This document shows positions 23,955 through 34,970 of a stretch of 64,000 nucleotides of DNA, piece after piece; within the stretch, counting starts at the first letter, position 1; each line of letters begins with the position of its first letter. Under the pieces are notes generated by a model that was given only the letters and a program-made list of their open reading frames with translations, was not told where the DNA came from and did no database searches. The position numbers were made by a program, and so were the translations under genes. Source of the stretch: Prorocentrum cordatum (taxonomy: Eukaryota > Sar > Dinophyceae > Prorocentrales > Prorocentraceae); assembly GCA_963575745.1 (NCBI GenBank), contig CAUYUJ010003681.1, positions 245,063-309,062 of the forward strand, given 5' to 3'.

Positions 23955-24420
23955 AGCATCATCAGCATCATCATCATCACCACCATCATCATCATAGTCA
24001 TCGTCGTCAGCAGCATCACCAGCATGAGCAACAGTATTGGCATCAACATCAGCATCATCATCAACATCATCATCATCATCGTCATCATCATCATCTTCCT
24101 CGCCATTATCAAGAACACAATTGTCGTCGCCATTGTCATCGTCATCGTCACCGTCACCTACATAATCAACATCACCATCCCCAATCAGCACCATCAGCAC
24201 CATCATCATCATCATCACCATCATCATCATAATCATCATCATCATCAGCATCATCATCATCATCATCAGCATCATCATTAGCATCATCAGCATCATCATC
24301 ATCGTCGTCGTCGTGATTATCACTGTCATCGCCATCGTCATCGACATGGTCGTCGCCATCGTCGTCGTCCATCGTCGTAGTCGCCGTCCTCGTCGTCACC
24401 GTCATTGCAACTTGATCAGA
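23895..24420. repeat. (CAT/ATC)n triplet tract
   Basis: About 520 bp of CAT/TCA/CGT triplets encoding poly-His/Ile/Ser on one strand and Asp/Met-rich frames on the other. Confidence 0.9.
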
Positions 24421-24499
24421 AGTCGTTGTGGCAGTCTTGAGAGGAGCCAGGCTGCCGTCGTTGATGAGCCTGTTTGCCACCACCACCATAAGTTGGAGG

Positions 24500-24885
24500 G
24501 GGGAAGGAGGGGGAGGAGGAGGAGGAGGAGGAGGAGGAGGAGGAGGAGGACGAGGAGGAGGACGAAGAGGAGGCGGAGGAGGAGGAGGAGGAGGAGGAGG
24601 ACGACCCCCCCCTCCAACTTTGGTGGTGGTGGAAAGCACGCCCATCAGTCGCGGGGAAGCCACGCAGGCCCTCTCGAGCTCGTCGCGTGCAGGCCCATCT
24701 CTCCTCGGGCGGCGGGCGGCCCTGGCCCCTCGAGGGGCGGCCCTGGGTCGCCGCGAGGCCGTGGGAGGCCCCGCCCCCCGTCCTCCTCCTCCTCCTCCTC
24801 CTCCTCCTCCTCCTCCTTCCTTCCTCCTCCTCCTCCTCCTCCTCCTCCTCCTCCTCCTCCTCCTCCTCCTCCTCCTCCTGGGAGG
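24500..24885. repeat. (GGA)n followed by (CCT)n
   Basis: GGA at about 24500-24602 and CCT at about 24780-24882, complementary and separated by about 180 bp, giving another potential long hairpin. Confidence 0.88.
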
Positions 24886-25472
24886 CCGAGGAAGCTGGCA
24901 GACAGCGGCGAAAGAGGCGCAATAATGACGATGCAACGCCGAAGACTTTGCACACTGGGCCGCGGGCTCTCACTGGTGATCGTCACGGTTCTCTTCTGCG
25001 GCGTCCCGCCTGCCCCGGGTCTTCTTAGACGGGATTGTTTTCTTTCCTTCCTTGCTGGGAGGCCGAGGGGGCTTCGAAGGGCTCCCACCCCAAACGTGCA
25101 GAAGTCACGGTCAGGAGCTCTTGGTCAGCGTGTCGCTCCGCCGGTGCTGGCACACCGCGCTTTGGCGCGACACGCTATTCAGAACCCAGCCCACAGGCGT
25201 CAGCGTCCCAATCCTTTCCGAGCCTCCCACCCCGCGGAGCGGAGCGACACGCTATCCGCTTGCAAGGCGTGTCGCCAGGGCCGCCGCCGCGGCACGTCAT
25301 GCAAAAGTCCCCTACCGTAGATGTTGCGGCATCCGAGGTCCACGCATGATGTGACCTGATGCTGCACAAGTATTCTCGCATGGGCTTGCTCCAGAAAGGG
25401 GCCCGCCTTCGGCGCGTGTCGCCTTCAGCGGAACCGCCGGCGGAAGTCCATGTTTTGGAGGCAGGGTTATCT

Positions 25473-25638
25473 CACCACCCACCAAACCACCCCAACCCAA
25501 CCCGAAGGCTCATATTTACCCTCGATTTCCAGTGGGGGGGGGTCGGGTAACATCGAAAAGACACATGTGGAACCCTTACCCCCCCCAAGCCGAAATTCGG
25601 GTCTTCGGGTTGGGTTGGGGTGGTCTGGTAGGTGGTCA
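25473..25638. mobile_element. Foldback element with about 35-bp inverted repeats
   Basis: Left arm begins ACCACCCACCAAACCACCCC and continues AACCCAACCCGAAG. Right arm is CTTCGGGTTGGGTT followed by GGGGTGGTCTGGTAGGTGGT. The internal 90 bp are non-coding. MITE-like. Confidence 0.7.
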
Positions 25639-25704
25639 TGTCTGGAGCCACGTCTCGCTGTCTGGCATCCTGCCACCCGACCTTGGACAGAGCCCTGACC
25701 GTCA

Positions 25705-26230
25705 TGCATTGTCGAGGGTCCTACGGTAGGTTCGCGTCGTGTCGACCCGCGGCGACCCCCGCCCGCGGCGTTTAACGTTGAATGCCGCCGGCGACCCAGA
25801 ATCGGTCGATGTTGAACGATTGGACGTTGCGGGAACGGCCGATCGTTCAAGGTTGAACGATCCCCGCGGTGTCAGAAACCAACGCTGGGGTCGACACGAC
25901 GCGAACCTGCCGTACCTTGGTCCGCACCTGCGGTGGGTTCGTGACGTGCCGACGCGGCGGCAACCCCGCCACGGGCGTTCAAGCTTGCACGCCGCCGCCA
26001 GCCCAGAACATAGAACGATTCGGCGATCGCAAAGCCGCCCATCGTTCAACAAGGGCGCCCTCGAGGGCGCGAAGTTATTCGCGCTTCGCGCTTCGCGGTT
26101 CGGCTTCGATTCCTCCTCTTCCTCCTCTTCTCCCCTGGGAGGCGGCGCGAGAGCGCGAAGTTATTCGCACTTCGCGCTTCGCGCAGCGCGAAGCGCGAAG
26201 CTGGGAGCCCTTGTTCAAGGCTGAACAATC
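25705..26230. repeat. Cluster of inverted and direct repeats around GTTGAACGATC
   Basis: GGTAGGTTCGCGTCGTGTCG near 25722 is mirrored by CGACACGACGCGAACCTGCC near 25892. Copies of GTTCAAGGTTGAACGATCC and of GCGAAGTTATTCGC recur to 26225. Probably nested foldback elements. No gene. Confidence 0.55.
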
Positions 26231-26574
26231 CACCGAGCGTCAGAGACCAGGGCAGCGGTCCTCACGACGTGACCCTGCCGCACTCTCGCCTGCTCCCGCG
26301 TGGCAGGTCTGGCATTGCCGGCCGCCAAGGGGCCCGCCACGCTGTCGAAGTCCACGGCTCCCAAGCCGCCAGCCGGCCAGCCGGCGGCCAGCTCAGTCGC
26401 AGTGTCCAAGTTGGGCAGCTCCGCGGCAGCTCCACCTCTCCGCAAGGCAGCTGGCCTAGCTGACTGCTCCCCTCGTGCGCTCGGGGAGTTGAGGTCGTGT
26501 CTGCACGCGCGCCGATCGTGCTGTGTGCTTCGGGCGTAATTCGCGTTTGCGTGCCTGTGCTGCACTCGCACGTG

Positions 26575-26665
26575 CGCGCGCGTGTGTCTGTGTGTGTATG
26601 TGTGTGTGTGTGTCTGCGGGTGTGCGTGTGTGTGTGCGTCTTTGTGTGCGTGCGTGTGTTTCTTT
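26575..26665. repeat. (TG)n microsatellite
   Basis: TGTG/GCGT dinucleotide-rich run. Confidence 0.85.
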
Positions 26666-26819
26666 TCAAGTTTGTGACAGGTACCTTAGCCATAGGTGGT
26701 CTTTGCACGCACATAGTTACAACGTCGTGGCACAATAAAAGCTAAGAGTGCCCGAGCAGGGGCGGCGGAACAGGCTGATATGTCAAGCAAGTTCGAATTC
26801 TGACGTAGGCTGGCTTTCG

Positions 26820-26912
26820 GCGAGGCAGCCTTCCCAGGTGGGGTGGCACCAACAGCCTTCCCAGGTGGGGTCGCTCCAACAGCCTTCCCAGGTGGGGTGA
26901 CTCCAACAGCCC
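26820..26912 (-). repeat. 27-bp minisatellite, open on the minus strand
   Basis: Three copies of a 27-bp unit encoding AVGATPPGK on the minus strand. The frame continues upstream and downstream without stops for 99 codons (26686-26985). Possibly a short exon; no partner found. Confidence 0.45.
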
Positions 26913-27210
26913 TCCTGGATATTAGCACGCTTTGCCTCATATCCTGAGTAAGCAAGGGTGCTTGCTTCGATCTTCCTCCGTTCATTGCTGTTGTCTGCTC
27001 TAGCTATGTTTTCAGATTGTTGGCTTATGTCGACAAGCTATGTTCAGAGATTGTAGTGCACAGGTTGTGGGTTTACAGTCCTGGCCATGGCACGGACAAG
27101 TTGCTGATTGTCATGTGCAGTTAGCTCGGCAGATGGAAAACGGAATCCAAGGCCGTCGGTGCCGTGTTGCTGTTGCCTTTGTTCTTCATTCACGTCTACT
27201 TGCTCTTCGC

Positions 27211-27440
27211 CATCGCGTGTGTGTGTGTGTACGTGTGTGTGTTTGTTTGTGTCTGGCGCCTCCTTTTCCCTCTCTCTGTATGGTGGCCGAATTCGCGTTC
27301 GTTTATCTTCTAACGCTTTATTCATCGCCAGCGCAGTCACTCTGCCTAGTCGCCGACGCCAAAGTGTGTGTGTGTGTGTGTGTGTGCGTGTGTGCGTGTG
27401 TGTGTGTGTGTGAGTGTGTGTGTGTGTGTGTGTGTGCGCG
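27211..27440. repeat. (TG)n microsatellites
   Basis: TG-rich runs at about 27215-27252 and 27363-27440. Confidence 0.85.
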
Positions 27441-27911
27441 AGCTGCAGCGGCGGGATCGGCGCGCGCGCGGAAAAATGCGCACAGCGGCAGCGGGACCCA
27501 TGTCCCATCGCTGCTCACTGAGCCGTAGAAGAGGGAGTTTGAGGCAGGCGTCGTCAATTTCAGCGCTGGGAACAGAGTGTGTAAAGCCCACCTTCTTGGC
27601 GACGCCCGTCTGTGCGGCTTACGTCGAAGGTGCGTACTGCGTGCAGGCAGGGGACACCACGTTAATCCCTGGATGTGGTTGGCAGCGTCGACATGTTACC
27701 GTGTTTAAGCTTCCGAGGTTAAGTTGCATGCCAGTATTTGTTTCTCGATTTCCCCGTTCCCTTCTCCGCCCCTCCTCCCTGAGAACAGCGAGTCGCCGCG
27801 CACTGGCGAGCGCGGACGCACTACCGGTTCCTTTCTCCTCTCCTCTCCGTCTCCTTCTTTCCCTCCTGCCCTCGCTCATATCGCGCGCCTCCTTTCCACA
27901 CTACACCTTAG

Positions 27912-28062
27912 GCGATGCTTAAGAAAACCTAAGTTTTCGTCCTGAGTCTCGATTATTCTTAACTTTTCAATGTAAATCCCAAGATTTTGATAGAAGTTCT
28001 GGGTTTTATTCACTTTCTGAGACTATGAATTTCTTAACCCATGATTTCTTAAGCACTTCGCA
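27912..28062. mobile_element. AT-rich MITE-like element
   Basis: Left end GCGATGCTTAAGAAA is mirrored by right end TTTCTTAAGCACTTCGC. The 150-bp interior is markedly AT-richer than its surroundings and includes a further TTCTTAACCCATGATTTC. No coding capacity. Confidence 0.55.
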
Positions 28063-28200
28063 GGGTGTACACCTCTTCTTCCCCACCTCCCTTCCCAGGA
28101 GAGATCGGAAGGAGACTCTGATCGTCGCGCCCGCTCGCAGTCTCGGATATACCCCGAGGCACCAGGGCCCGAGGCCGCCGCAGCCGCTCCGCCCGATCCC

Positions 28201-28810
28201 ATGCCCCCCGCCGGGAAGGCCGCAGGCGTGAACGCGACGCCCCCTGGACCAGCTGCCCCCCCGGGCATCTTCAGCTTCCCCGGCACACCTGCGCCCGCGT
28301 CCACGGCAGCGCGGCCTCCCGCCGGGAAGGCCGCAGGCGTGAACGCGACGCCCCTTGGACCCCGCCCGGGCATCTTCGGCTCCCCCGGCACACCTGCGCC
28401 GCAGCCCCCCGCTGGGAAGGCCGCAGGCGTGAACGCGACGCCCCTCGGACCCCGCCCGGGCATCTTCGGCTCCCCTGGCACACCTGCGCCCGCGGCCACG
28501 GCATCGCAGCCCCCCGCTGGGAAGGCCGCAGGCGTGAACGCGACGCCCCTTGGACCCCGCCCGGGCATCTTCAGCTCCCCTGGCACACCTGCGCCGCAGC
28601 CCCCCGCTGGGAAGACCGCAGGCGTGAACGCGACGCCCCTTGGACCCCGCCCGGGCATCTTCGGTTCCCCCGGCACACCTGCGCCCGCGGCCACGGCATC
28701 GCAGCCCCCCGCTGGGAAGGCCGCAGGCGTGAACGCGACGCCCCTTGGACCCCGCCCGGGCATCTTCGGCTCCCCTGGCACACCTGCGCCCGCGGCCACG
28801 GCAGCGGCAG
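28201..28810 (+). CDS. Possible Pro/Gly/Ala-rich repeat protein segment (in-frame minisatellite)
   Basis: Six copies of a unit encoding PPAGKAAGVNATPLGPRP followed by GIFGSPGTPAP. Start-to-start distances are 111, 90, 105, 90 and 105 bp, all multiples of three. Two alternating lengths differ by an AATAS-type linker. Differences between copies are mostly silent in this plus-strand frame (CTC/CTT Leu, CCC/CCT Pro, GCC/GCT Ala, GGC/GGT Gly), which suggests past selection on the protein. The frame stays open to 29352 but loses repeat character after about 28810. The minus strand is also open, so the coding strand is inferred. True start and flanking exons are unknown; no domain beyond low-complexity repeats. 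Confidence 0.4.
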
Positions 28811-29734
28811 CGCCAGAGGCGGCGATGCAGTCGCCTGTTTCCGCCTTGACCGAGCCTGCGAAGCATTCGTGCATCCGGCGTTTCCAAGAAGACCACGGCG
28901 AACGTTTGCCCAGAGTTTCGGACTCCCCGTGTCCACCATCTCGGCCCTCGGAGCCCCCTTGGATCGACCCGGCTCGAAAGTCCTCTATGCAACAAAGTAT
29001 CGGGCCAACAGGTCAAAAGCCCCGACTCCACGATTTGTTTTTCGACGGCGCAGGTCTGGTCAGAATTTGTTTGCCTGCTATACGTTGTTTTGGGAGGGGA
29101 TCTTCGAGGGAGCGCGCGGGCGCGCGAGGATTGCACAGGAAAGTGATAGCGTGGTCCGTTTCAGAGAGCGCCCGTCTCATCTTACTGATCCTGCCATTGC
29201 TCCTACCCCTGCGCGTGCTCTTGTCCTCATGTTGCTCATCAAGCTACTCCTGCAAGTCCTGCTTCTCCTGGTCCTCCGCCTTCTCCTGGTCTTCCCGTTC
29301 CCGCTCCTGTGTCTGCTGCTCCGGGTCCCGCATTCGGATGTTCATGGAATAACTCAGGATCGTCATTGTTTATTTAGTTTACGTCCACTGCGCGAGTGCA
29401 GCGCAGCTAGTTTGGCACAGTCCGGCATTCTGTCGCACCAATGACACCCCGTCGTGTCTGCACAAGTGGGAAAGAGGAACAGGGGTGAGGAGGACAATGA
29501 GGCGCAGGTGGAAGACACGCGCATGGAGTAGGCACCGCCAGCGCAATGGGAACGTTTGCAGATGTGCATCGTCATGCTACGCTTGCATATCATGCTTGTG
29601 CCTGCCAGTCATGAGGTGGCAAGTATTTAATCGCTTCGCTCACTCCGCCAGCCCGTATTGTGCCATCGCAGGCGTTTGCCTGCGCGTTCGTGGCCTCCTG
29701 GAGGCCGTTCGTGGGCCTCTTGGAGGCTCCTTTT
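28811..29734. other. No further gene recognised
   Basis: Leu-rich frames in 29160-29330 arise from CTC/CTG-rich sequence. The stretch ends with one GGGCCTCTTGGAGG word immediately before the left end of the 12.6-kb transposon. Confidence 0.4.
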
Positions 29735-29779
29735 CTTGAATCACCGCCCTGCTTCGTAAGCAGGATAGGTATGTTATAA
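29735..29779 (+). repeat. Element L left terminal inverted repeat
   Basis: CTTGAATC at the outermost eight positions, GCAGGAT at 26-32 and GTTATAA at 39-45, colinear with the right end. Confidence 0.8.
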
Positions 29780-30065
29780 GTGGTTATATGTAGTTAGTAT
29801 GTTACTTATAAGCAAGTTATATGTTGCCTATGTTAGTTATAACGTGCCTAACTAGTTAGGAAGTTATGCTAACAGGATAGATAGGTTAGGATAACCTATT
29901 CAAGTGGTTGGGCTGGTTAATAAGTAGGTTAGCTAACTACTTACCGTAACCATGCTAAGTAACTTCAACAGCTTAGCATAACCAGTTATAACTTACTTAG
30001 CTAACCCTTAGTAAGTACTTAGCTAACCTACTTACCCAAGGGCCGCTAAGTAGGTTAGCGCCCCC
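29755..30065. repeat. Element L left subterminal repeat region
   Basis: AT-rich sequence dense in TTATAA, AGGTTAGCTAAC and AAGTAGGTTAGC words. A perfect GCTAAGTAGGTTAGC is at 30045-30059. By analogy with other large DNA transposons these are candidate transposase-binding sites. Confidence 0.7.
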
Positions 30066-30188
30066 CAAGAAACCTTGAATCTAGGTGGTCCCGCACGCGT
30101 TTTTCGGGCAGCATCGGCCTGATTTTGGAATTATTCTGCAATATTTTTTCCTGAAGTTCGAAGATTTGTGCAAAGGCGCCCCGTCGGT

Positions 30189-30208
30189 CATAGACATTTG
30201 GGCTCAAG
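30189..30208 (+). other. DinoSL relict upstream of gene A
   Basis: CATAGACATTTGGGCTCAAG matches the DinoSL 3' 20 nt at 17 positions. It ends 53 nt before the ATG of gene A. Confidence 0.7.
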
Positions 30209-30260
30209 CCTTTCGGCGGAGCCCCTTTGCGCTCCCAGCGCCCACCTTTCCTTCAGCAGG

Positions 30261-33200
30261 ATGACCGATTTCAAGTGTGAGCCAGGGCTGGACTGGACCA
30301 CGGAAAAAAACTTAAGAGATGTGGCTCCGAGAATTAATGCGACGTGCGCAGAGATGTTGAGCAACGACGTGCACAGTAAGCAGAAGCGTGCCGCAGCTGA
30401 CCAAATCCTGAAACTGCTCGGAGATCACGGTCTGCTATACAGGACGTGGGAGAAACCAGACAAGGTAGCCCCACACCCGAGGAACAGGTGGGGGCTTGGA
30501 TTAGTAGCACACAGCGTACACGCATTGTTGCACAAGATATCCAACCACGGCTTCTCTTACAGCGAGGCCAACACATGCGTCGCATTCGAGGTGAGCCCGA
30601 ACCGCGAGAAGTTCGAGGACCTGGCCACCTTCCAGTTCGACCTGGCCAGTGGGTCAGACGGGATGCTGCCCCACATATTGAAACAAGACATGCGCCTTCT
30701 GACAGTGGCCGCCTCCCACACTAACGGGACATTGCGCATTGTGAACAACGAGTGCATTTGTTGCGACTGGACGAGGGAGTTCGCGAACGAGGACGGGAAG
30801 ATATGTAAAACCAAAGTCTTGGAGAAATGTGCGTCCCTCAGAGAGCCTCTTGAGAAGGGGCTGGAGTGGCAAGTGATTCGACACCAAGTTGAAGAAGTGT
30901 GCCCCGAGCTACCGACGTTCTTGGCGGACGCCTTCAACAAAACCCACGGGTCCAACCAGGAGCTCACTGAGGTCGGACTCTTGTTGCAGATCCACAAGAG
31001 TGCGCAGATGAACATCAAGGCACTTCGGTAAACCTGCGTTGCCGATGCTGGTGCTACCTATCCCCCCTCCTCTTTGTGTGGTCATCATCCTCAACCTCCC
31101 CCCACTCCGTCAGCTCCCTCCTCCTCCTCCTCTCATCCTCCTCCTCCTCCTTCTGCTTCTCTTCCTCGTCATTCTCAGTATGATCCTCCTCCTCCTCCTC
31201 CTCCTCCTCCTCCTCCTCCTCCTCCTCCTCCCAGTGCTGCTTCCCCCTCAGGCTTTCAAGGACCCCAAGTGGGATGCCATCGCTGCTGACTTGGGGAAGG
31301 AGAGCTCGGGCATGGAGCCTCTGATCTCGGCAATGTGCTTGTTTGTCGGCAAGTGGTCAGGGGGCAGTGACGCCCACTTCCTCGAGGACCTCAGGGAGTT
31401 TTCCAATGGCTTGAAGTTTTCGCGGAAGGTTGGAGCTCAGACTTGGAAGTCGTTGGCGGAGCTCGAGTTCCTCCAGGGGCCAGAATACATATTGAGTTTG
31501 GCAAAGGCGTGCATAACATCACCAGAAAGCTTCAGCAAGAACAACGAGAGCAAGCTCTTGTCGTCGGCGGATTTCTCCGCCATCGGAGGCAAGCTGAAAC
31601 CGCAGTGCATCGAGGCAGTGGCCAGGATCAGATGTGCAAGGGAGTACTTGAATAAGTTCAAAGAGTTGCCACCCGCGTTCGTTTCTAAGATCATGGGGGA
31701 CCTCCAGGTTCGTTTGGTGATGACAATCCACAACAAGCGCGCCAAGACCCGTGCGACGTTCTCCTCGACGGCTGACTGCGCGCAGGCCTTCCTCAAGGAG
31801 CTCTACAACAAGTTCCCCGACACCAAGTCTGTGAAGCCCCCCTGGGAGTATGATGAGGTGGTCTCGCCCAAACAAGAGAAAGGCTTGGTGGAGTTCGGCG
31901 CCACAGGGCTCACGGCCACGGCGGTGCAGTCCATGGGCTTCGTGATTGGCACTTGGGTCCAAAAGAAGGACGACGAGATGAATATCAAGTACCAGGTCAA
32001 GGAGCTGACGGACACCGTGGCGAAGCTGACCAGCCAGGCCGACCCCTTCCTGGAGACGGACTCCGAGACCATCGAGGTGGCCTTCGACGCCATGGCCGAC
32101 GGCTTCAAGGCGCATCCGCTACCATTGTCACCTATCGGTACACATACATAGTGGGGATAGGGTTGGCTCCACCATGTGATACATATGTACACATCTGTGG
32201 GCTTGTATGTATCTGTATATATATGTATATATATGTATATGTGGATATTTGGTAGATGGGGTATTGTATGTGTACGCACATATATGTGGTATGTAGGGTG
32301 CACAGTGTGGTTTGCTGTACACACACCTACATGTACAATTGTGTATATATGGATGCCAAATATGCTTAGCATGTGTACGCAACTATATAGTGGAAAATGC
32401 ACAACATATATATATATAGAGAGAGATAGGGTGGCGATGGCATAGAACGAAGTAGTACACCTAGAGAGGAAGGGCGAAACCATAAATGATAGAGATATTG
32501 ACAACTTACCCCCATACAACACATTGGTTTGAGTAAGTTGCGTTCCCCAAATCGAACAGCAAACCTTCGGGATCAAGAAAAACTTGCCAACCAACGAAAC
32601 CAGCATCCGGGATGGCCTCCTCCCAACATCCATTCTCCCCCCCGTCCTTTCCACCGCCAGGTGTTCGTCCCCAACGACAAGCTGGTGGCTTCGCTGTCGG
32701 AGCACGGCCCGATGGAGCCGACAGCGTTGCCCACAGGGGGGCAGAGGAGGAGGAGGAGGAGGAGGAAGCAGAGGAGGAGGAGGAGGATGAGGAGGATGAG
32801 GAGGACTTGAAGAGGTAAGACGGAGTAACAGGAGGGAGGAGGGGCTATCAGGAGGGAGCGGAGAAGCGAAGGAAGAGGAGGGAGGAGGAGGAGGGAGGAA
32901 GGATGAGAAGGGTAGGGAGGAGGTAGGAGGGAGGGAGGAGGAGGAGGAGGAGGAGGAGGAGGAGGAGGAGGAGGGAGGAGGAGGAGGGAGGAGACAGAGG
33001 AATGATGAAGGGGAGGAAAGGGGCCCGTCCGCGCATAGGAGCACAAGGACATCATGATTGACAAGGCCCGCTCGGCTGTCAAGGCCGCCCTTTATGCTGC
33101 CTTCGAGAACTGTCATGATGTGAATCTAGAGGTTCAGTATTCGTTGTCACCGAAAACTGTGTGTGAAGGTTTGTTCGCTACCTCGCGATTTAAGCCTGGT

Positions 33201-33722
33201 GGCCTTGTGCTGGTGCCTCTCTCCCCCGTGATTGGCGTCGGCGAAAAGGTGCCGACTGGCGCAGTAGAAGTGGACTTGAGGTCTTCCTTCGAAGGGCTCC
33301 CCTGCAAAATGTGGATTGTGCCAAAGCTCGACCTCCCAGCTGCGACCAACGGGGGAGCCAAGAGTAAGGACCCGTTTCTGTGCCCTTTCTTTGCCGCGCA
33401 GCCAGCCAAGGACTCATCAATTGCAAACGTTGTTTGGAGTAGCTTTCCAGTGGTCGTCCAGTGCAGTCGCGGGCCTGCTGGGCCGAGAAGGTCCAGCACT
33501 TCTATCGAGATCCAGATCCCGACCCTCACAAATGTGAAGGCAATTGAGAAAGACTGTGAGATTTTGCGCCCCCCTGAGCTCCCCTCGGGCCCTGTGAAGC
33601 GCCGCGCCGAGACGGCGAGTTGCAGCGAGGCTGAAGCGCCCGCCCCGAAAGCCTCTAAGGGCCCCGCGGGCCGTGGTGCTGCGAAGGGCAGGGGTCGCGC
33701 CCGCGGGAGGGGGCGCCCGTAG
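30261..33722 (+). CDS. Gene A: cargo protein of unknown function, four exons
   Basis: Proposed exons 30261-31019, 31252-32109, 32661-32699 and 33039-33722, about 779 aa. The first two introns begin GC after AAG (AAG|GCAC, AAG|GCGC) and end CAG|G, keeping phase 0. Intron 1 ends in (CCT)n, intron 2 is AT-rich with TATATG repeats, and intron 3 is (GGA)n-rich. Intron 3 lies between two GGAGCAC copies, giving ASLSEH-KDIMIDKARS; its exact edge is ambiguous. The first 540 residues are mixed helical, with a Cys cluster NNECICCDW in exon 1. The C-terminus is basic and ends KGRGRARGRGRP, similar to an AT-hook, so nucleic-acid binding is possible. First gene of element L. No known family is assigned with confidence. 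An upstream in-frame ATG at 30168 precedes the spliced-leader relict and is rejected. Confidence 0.7.
32830..33005. repeat. (GGA)n tract inside gene A intron 3
   Basis: Purine-rich triplets filling most of the intron. Confidence 0.85.
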
Positions 33723-33771
33723 ACAGCAGTCCCTTCACCTCCTCAGATAATAAATCCTATCTCTCACGCCC

Positions 33772-34060
33772 TCAATGATATTCATGTTTGATGTTGGTCG
33801 TGGCTGGCCGTGGCGATCTTGCGTATCTCTCTTGGCTGTCATCGCGAAGGCGGTGCAGCCATTGTTTCCAGACCCGTTCGCTTGTCAGATGCGAGTGCGA
33901 ATCCAACGCAGCGGTGTCCTGTACGGACTCGCGCAAGCAGGGAGGAGGAGGAGGAGGAGGAGGAGGAGGAGGAGGAGGAGGAGGAGGAGGATGGAAGGAG
34001 GAGGAAGAGGAGGAGGAGGGGAAGAGGAGGAAGAAGTGGAATACGCGTCCGCTGCAGAGA
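33772..34060. repeat. Intergenic (GGA)n-rich sequence between genes A and B
   Basis: GGA run at about 33940-34040 in otherwise unremarkable sequence. Open frames are compositional. Confidence 0.8.
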
Positions 34061-34487
34061 GAGAAAAACAAACGACAAAACAAGCCATAAAAATCGGTCT
34101 TCAACACCACCGTCCTCCCCAAACGGTTTTACGAGAACCCCAAATCGTATACGGGTTACTTGGGCTGTCTAAACCGTCCTCAAGTACCGCATCCTTCCAG
34201 TTACTTCTGCTGCTGCTGTCCCTCCCGCCCTCCTTATAGCATCAGTTCTCCCCCAACTTATCATGCCCCTCCTCGGTCTATCGCTATCGCTATCGCTATC
34301 GGCTCGATGTCCTGTCGGACGCAGCCGTCCGCGCGGCCGGGGCTACACGCGCGCGCCCGAAGCGCGTAGGGGGGGCCACCCCCCGACACAGACCCCCGCC
34401 AGGAGGACAAGGGGAAAGCCGCCAGGGCTTCGCAAGGGGAGGGGCGGGGGCAGAAAAGGGCCGAGAAAAATTTTTTGGGGGGGGGCT

Positions 34488-34645
34488 CCCGGAGGCCAAG
34501 ACAGCCCGCTGCACTTAAGGGGCCCTTAAGTGCAGCGGATCTGCTCCTCCTTCGGGGGGGTCCCCGGAGGCCAAGACAGCCCGCTGCACTTAAGGGGCCT
34601 TTAAGTGCAGCGGATCTGCTCCTCCTTCGGGGGGGCTCCCGGAGA
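34488..34645. repeat. 75-bp tandem repeat containing a 33-nt perfect-stem hairpin
   Basis: Two copies, each beginning CCCGGAGGCCAAGACAG, with a third partial copy. The hairpin arms are CCGCTGCACTTAAGG and CCTTAAGTGCAGCGG (34506-34538 and 34581-34613). The second copy differs by one C-to-T in the loop side. Located upstream of gene B. Confidence 0.85.
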
Positions 34646-34679
34646 GGCCGCATGGGGGTGGCAAGATGGAGTGCGCATG

Positions 34680-34760
34680 GTGTAGCAGTGTACACACACG
34701 CACGCACACATACACTCACGCACGCACGCACGCACACACACGCACACATGCACTCAGAGT
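34680..34760. repeat. (CACG/CA)n microsatellite
   Basis: ACACGCACGCACAC-type run between the hairpin repeats and gene B. Confidence 0.8.
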
Positions 34761-34913
34761 TCCTATGCACGCTAAAGGGATGGAGAGAGAGAGCGAGCGA
34801 CAATCCTACGCATATCATCACAACGCATTCGCCTGCACAGAACAGTCGCCATCGCCATACCATCCACAACCCAAACGCATTAGCCATCGCCACGCACCAT
34901 TACCATCGCAGTT

Positions 34914-34933
34914 CCTTAGCCGTGTTGGCTCAG
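34914..34933 (+). other. DinoSL relict upstream of gene B
   Basis: CCTTAGCCGTGTTGGCTCAG matches DinoSL apart from a few substitutions. It ends 38 nt before the ATG. Confidence 0.72.
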
Positions 34934-34970
34934 ATCAGTGGTCACTAGCACTCGCGTTGGCGTTGGTTCA

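Noticed and set aside
24923-25320. Frame starting MTMQRRRLCTLGRGLSLVIV, like a signal peptide
   Set aside because: The hydrophobic stretch is short, and the rest is Arg/Pro-rich with no domain, splice context or leader relict.
30168-30260. Upstream in-frame ATG of gene A (31 extra codons)
   Set aside because: It lies before the spliced-leader relict, so it would be removed from a trans-spliced mRNA. The translation is also not protein-like.
32612-32818. Acidic frame ending EEDEEDEEDLKR before a GTAAGA donor, as a longer exon 3 of gene A
   Set aside because: It is out of frame with the well-supported VFVPNDKLVASLSEH segment and derives from the GGA tract. The short exon between GGAGCAC repeats fits better, although the GTAAGA site keeps some doubt.
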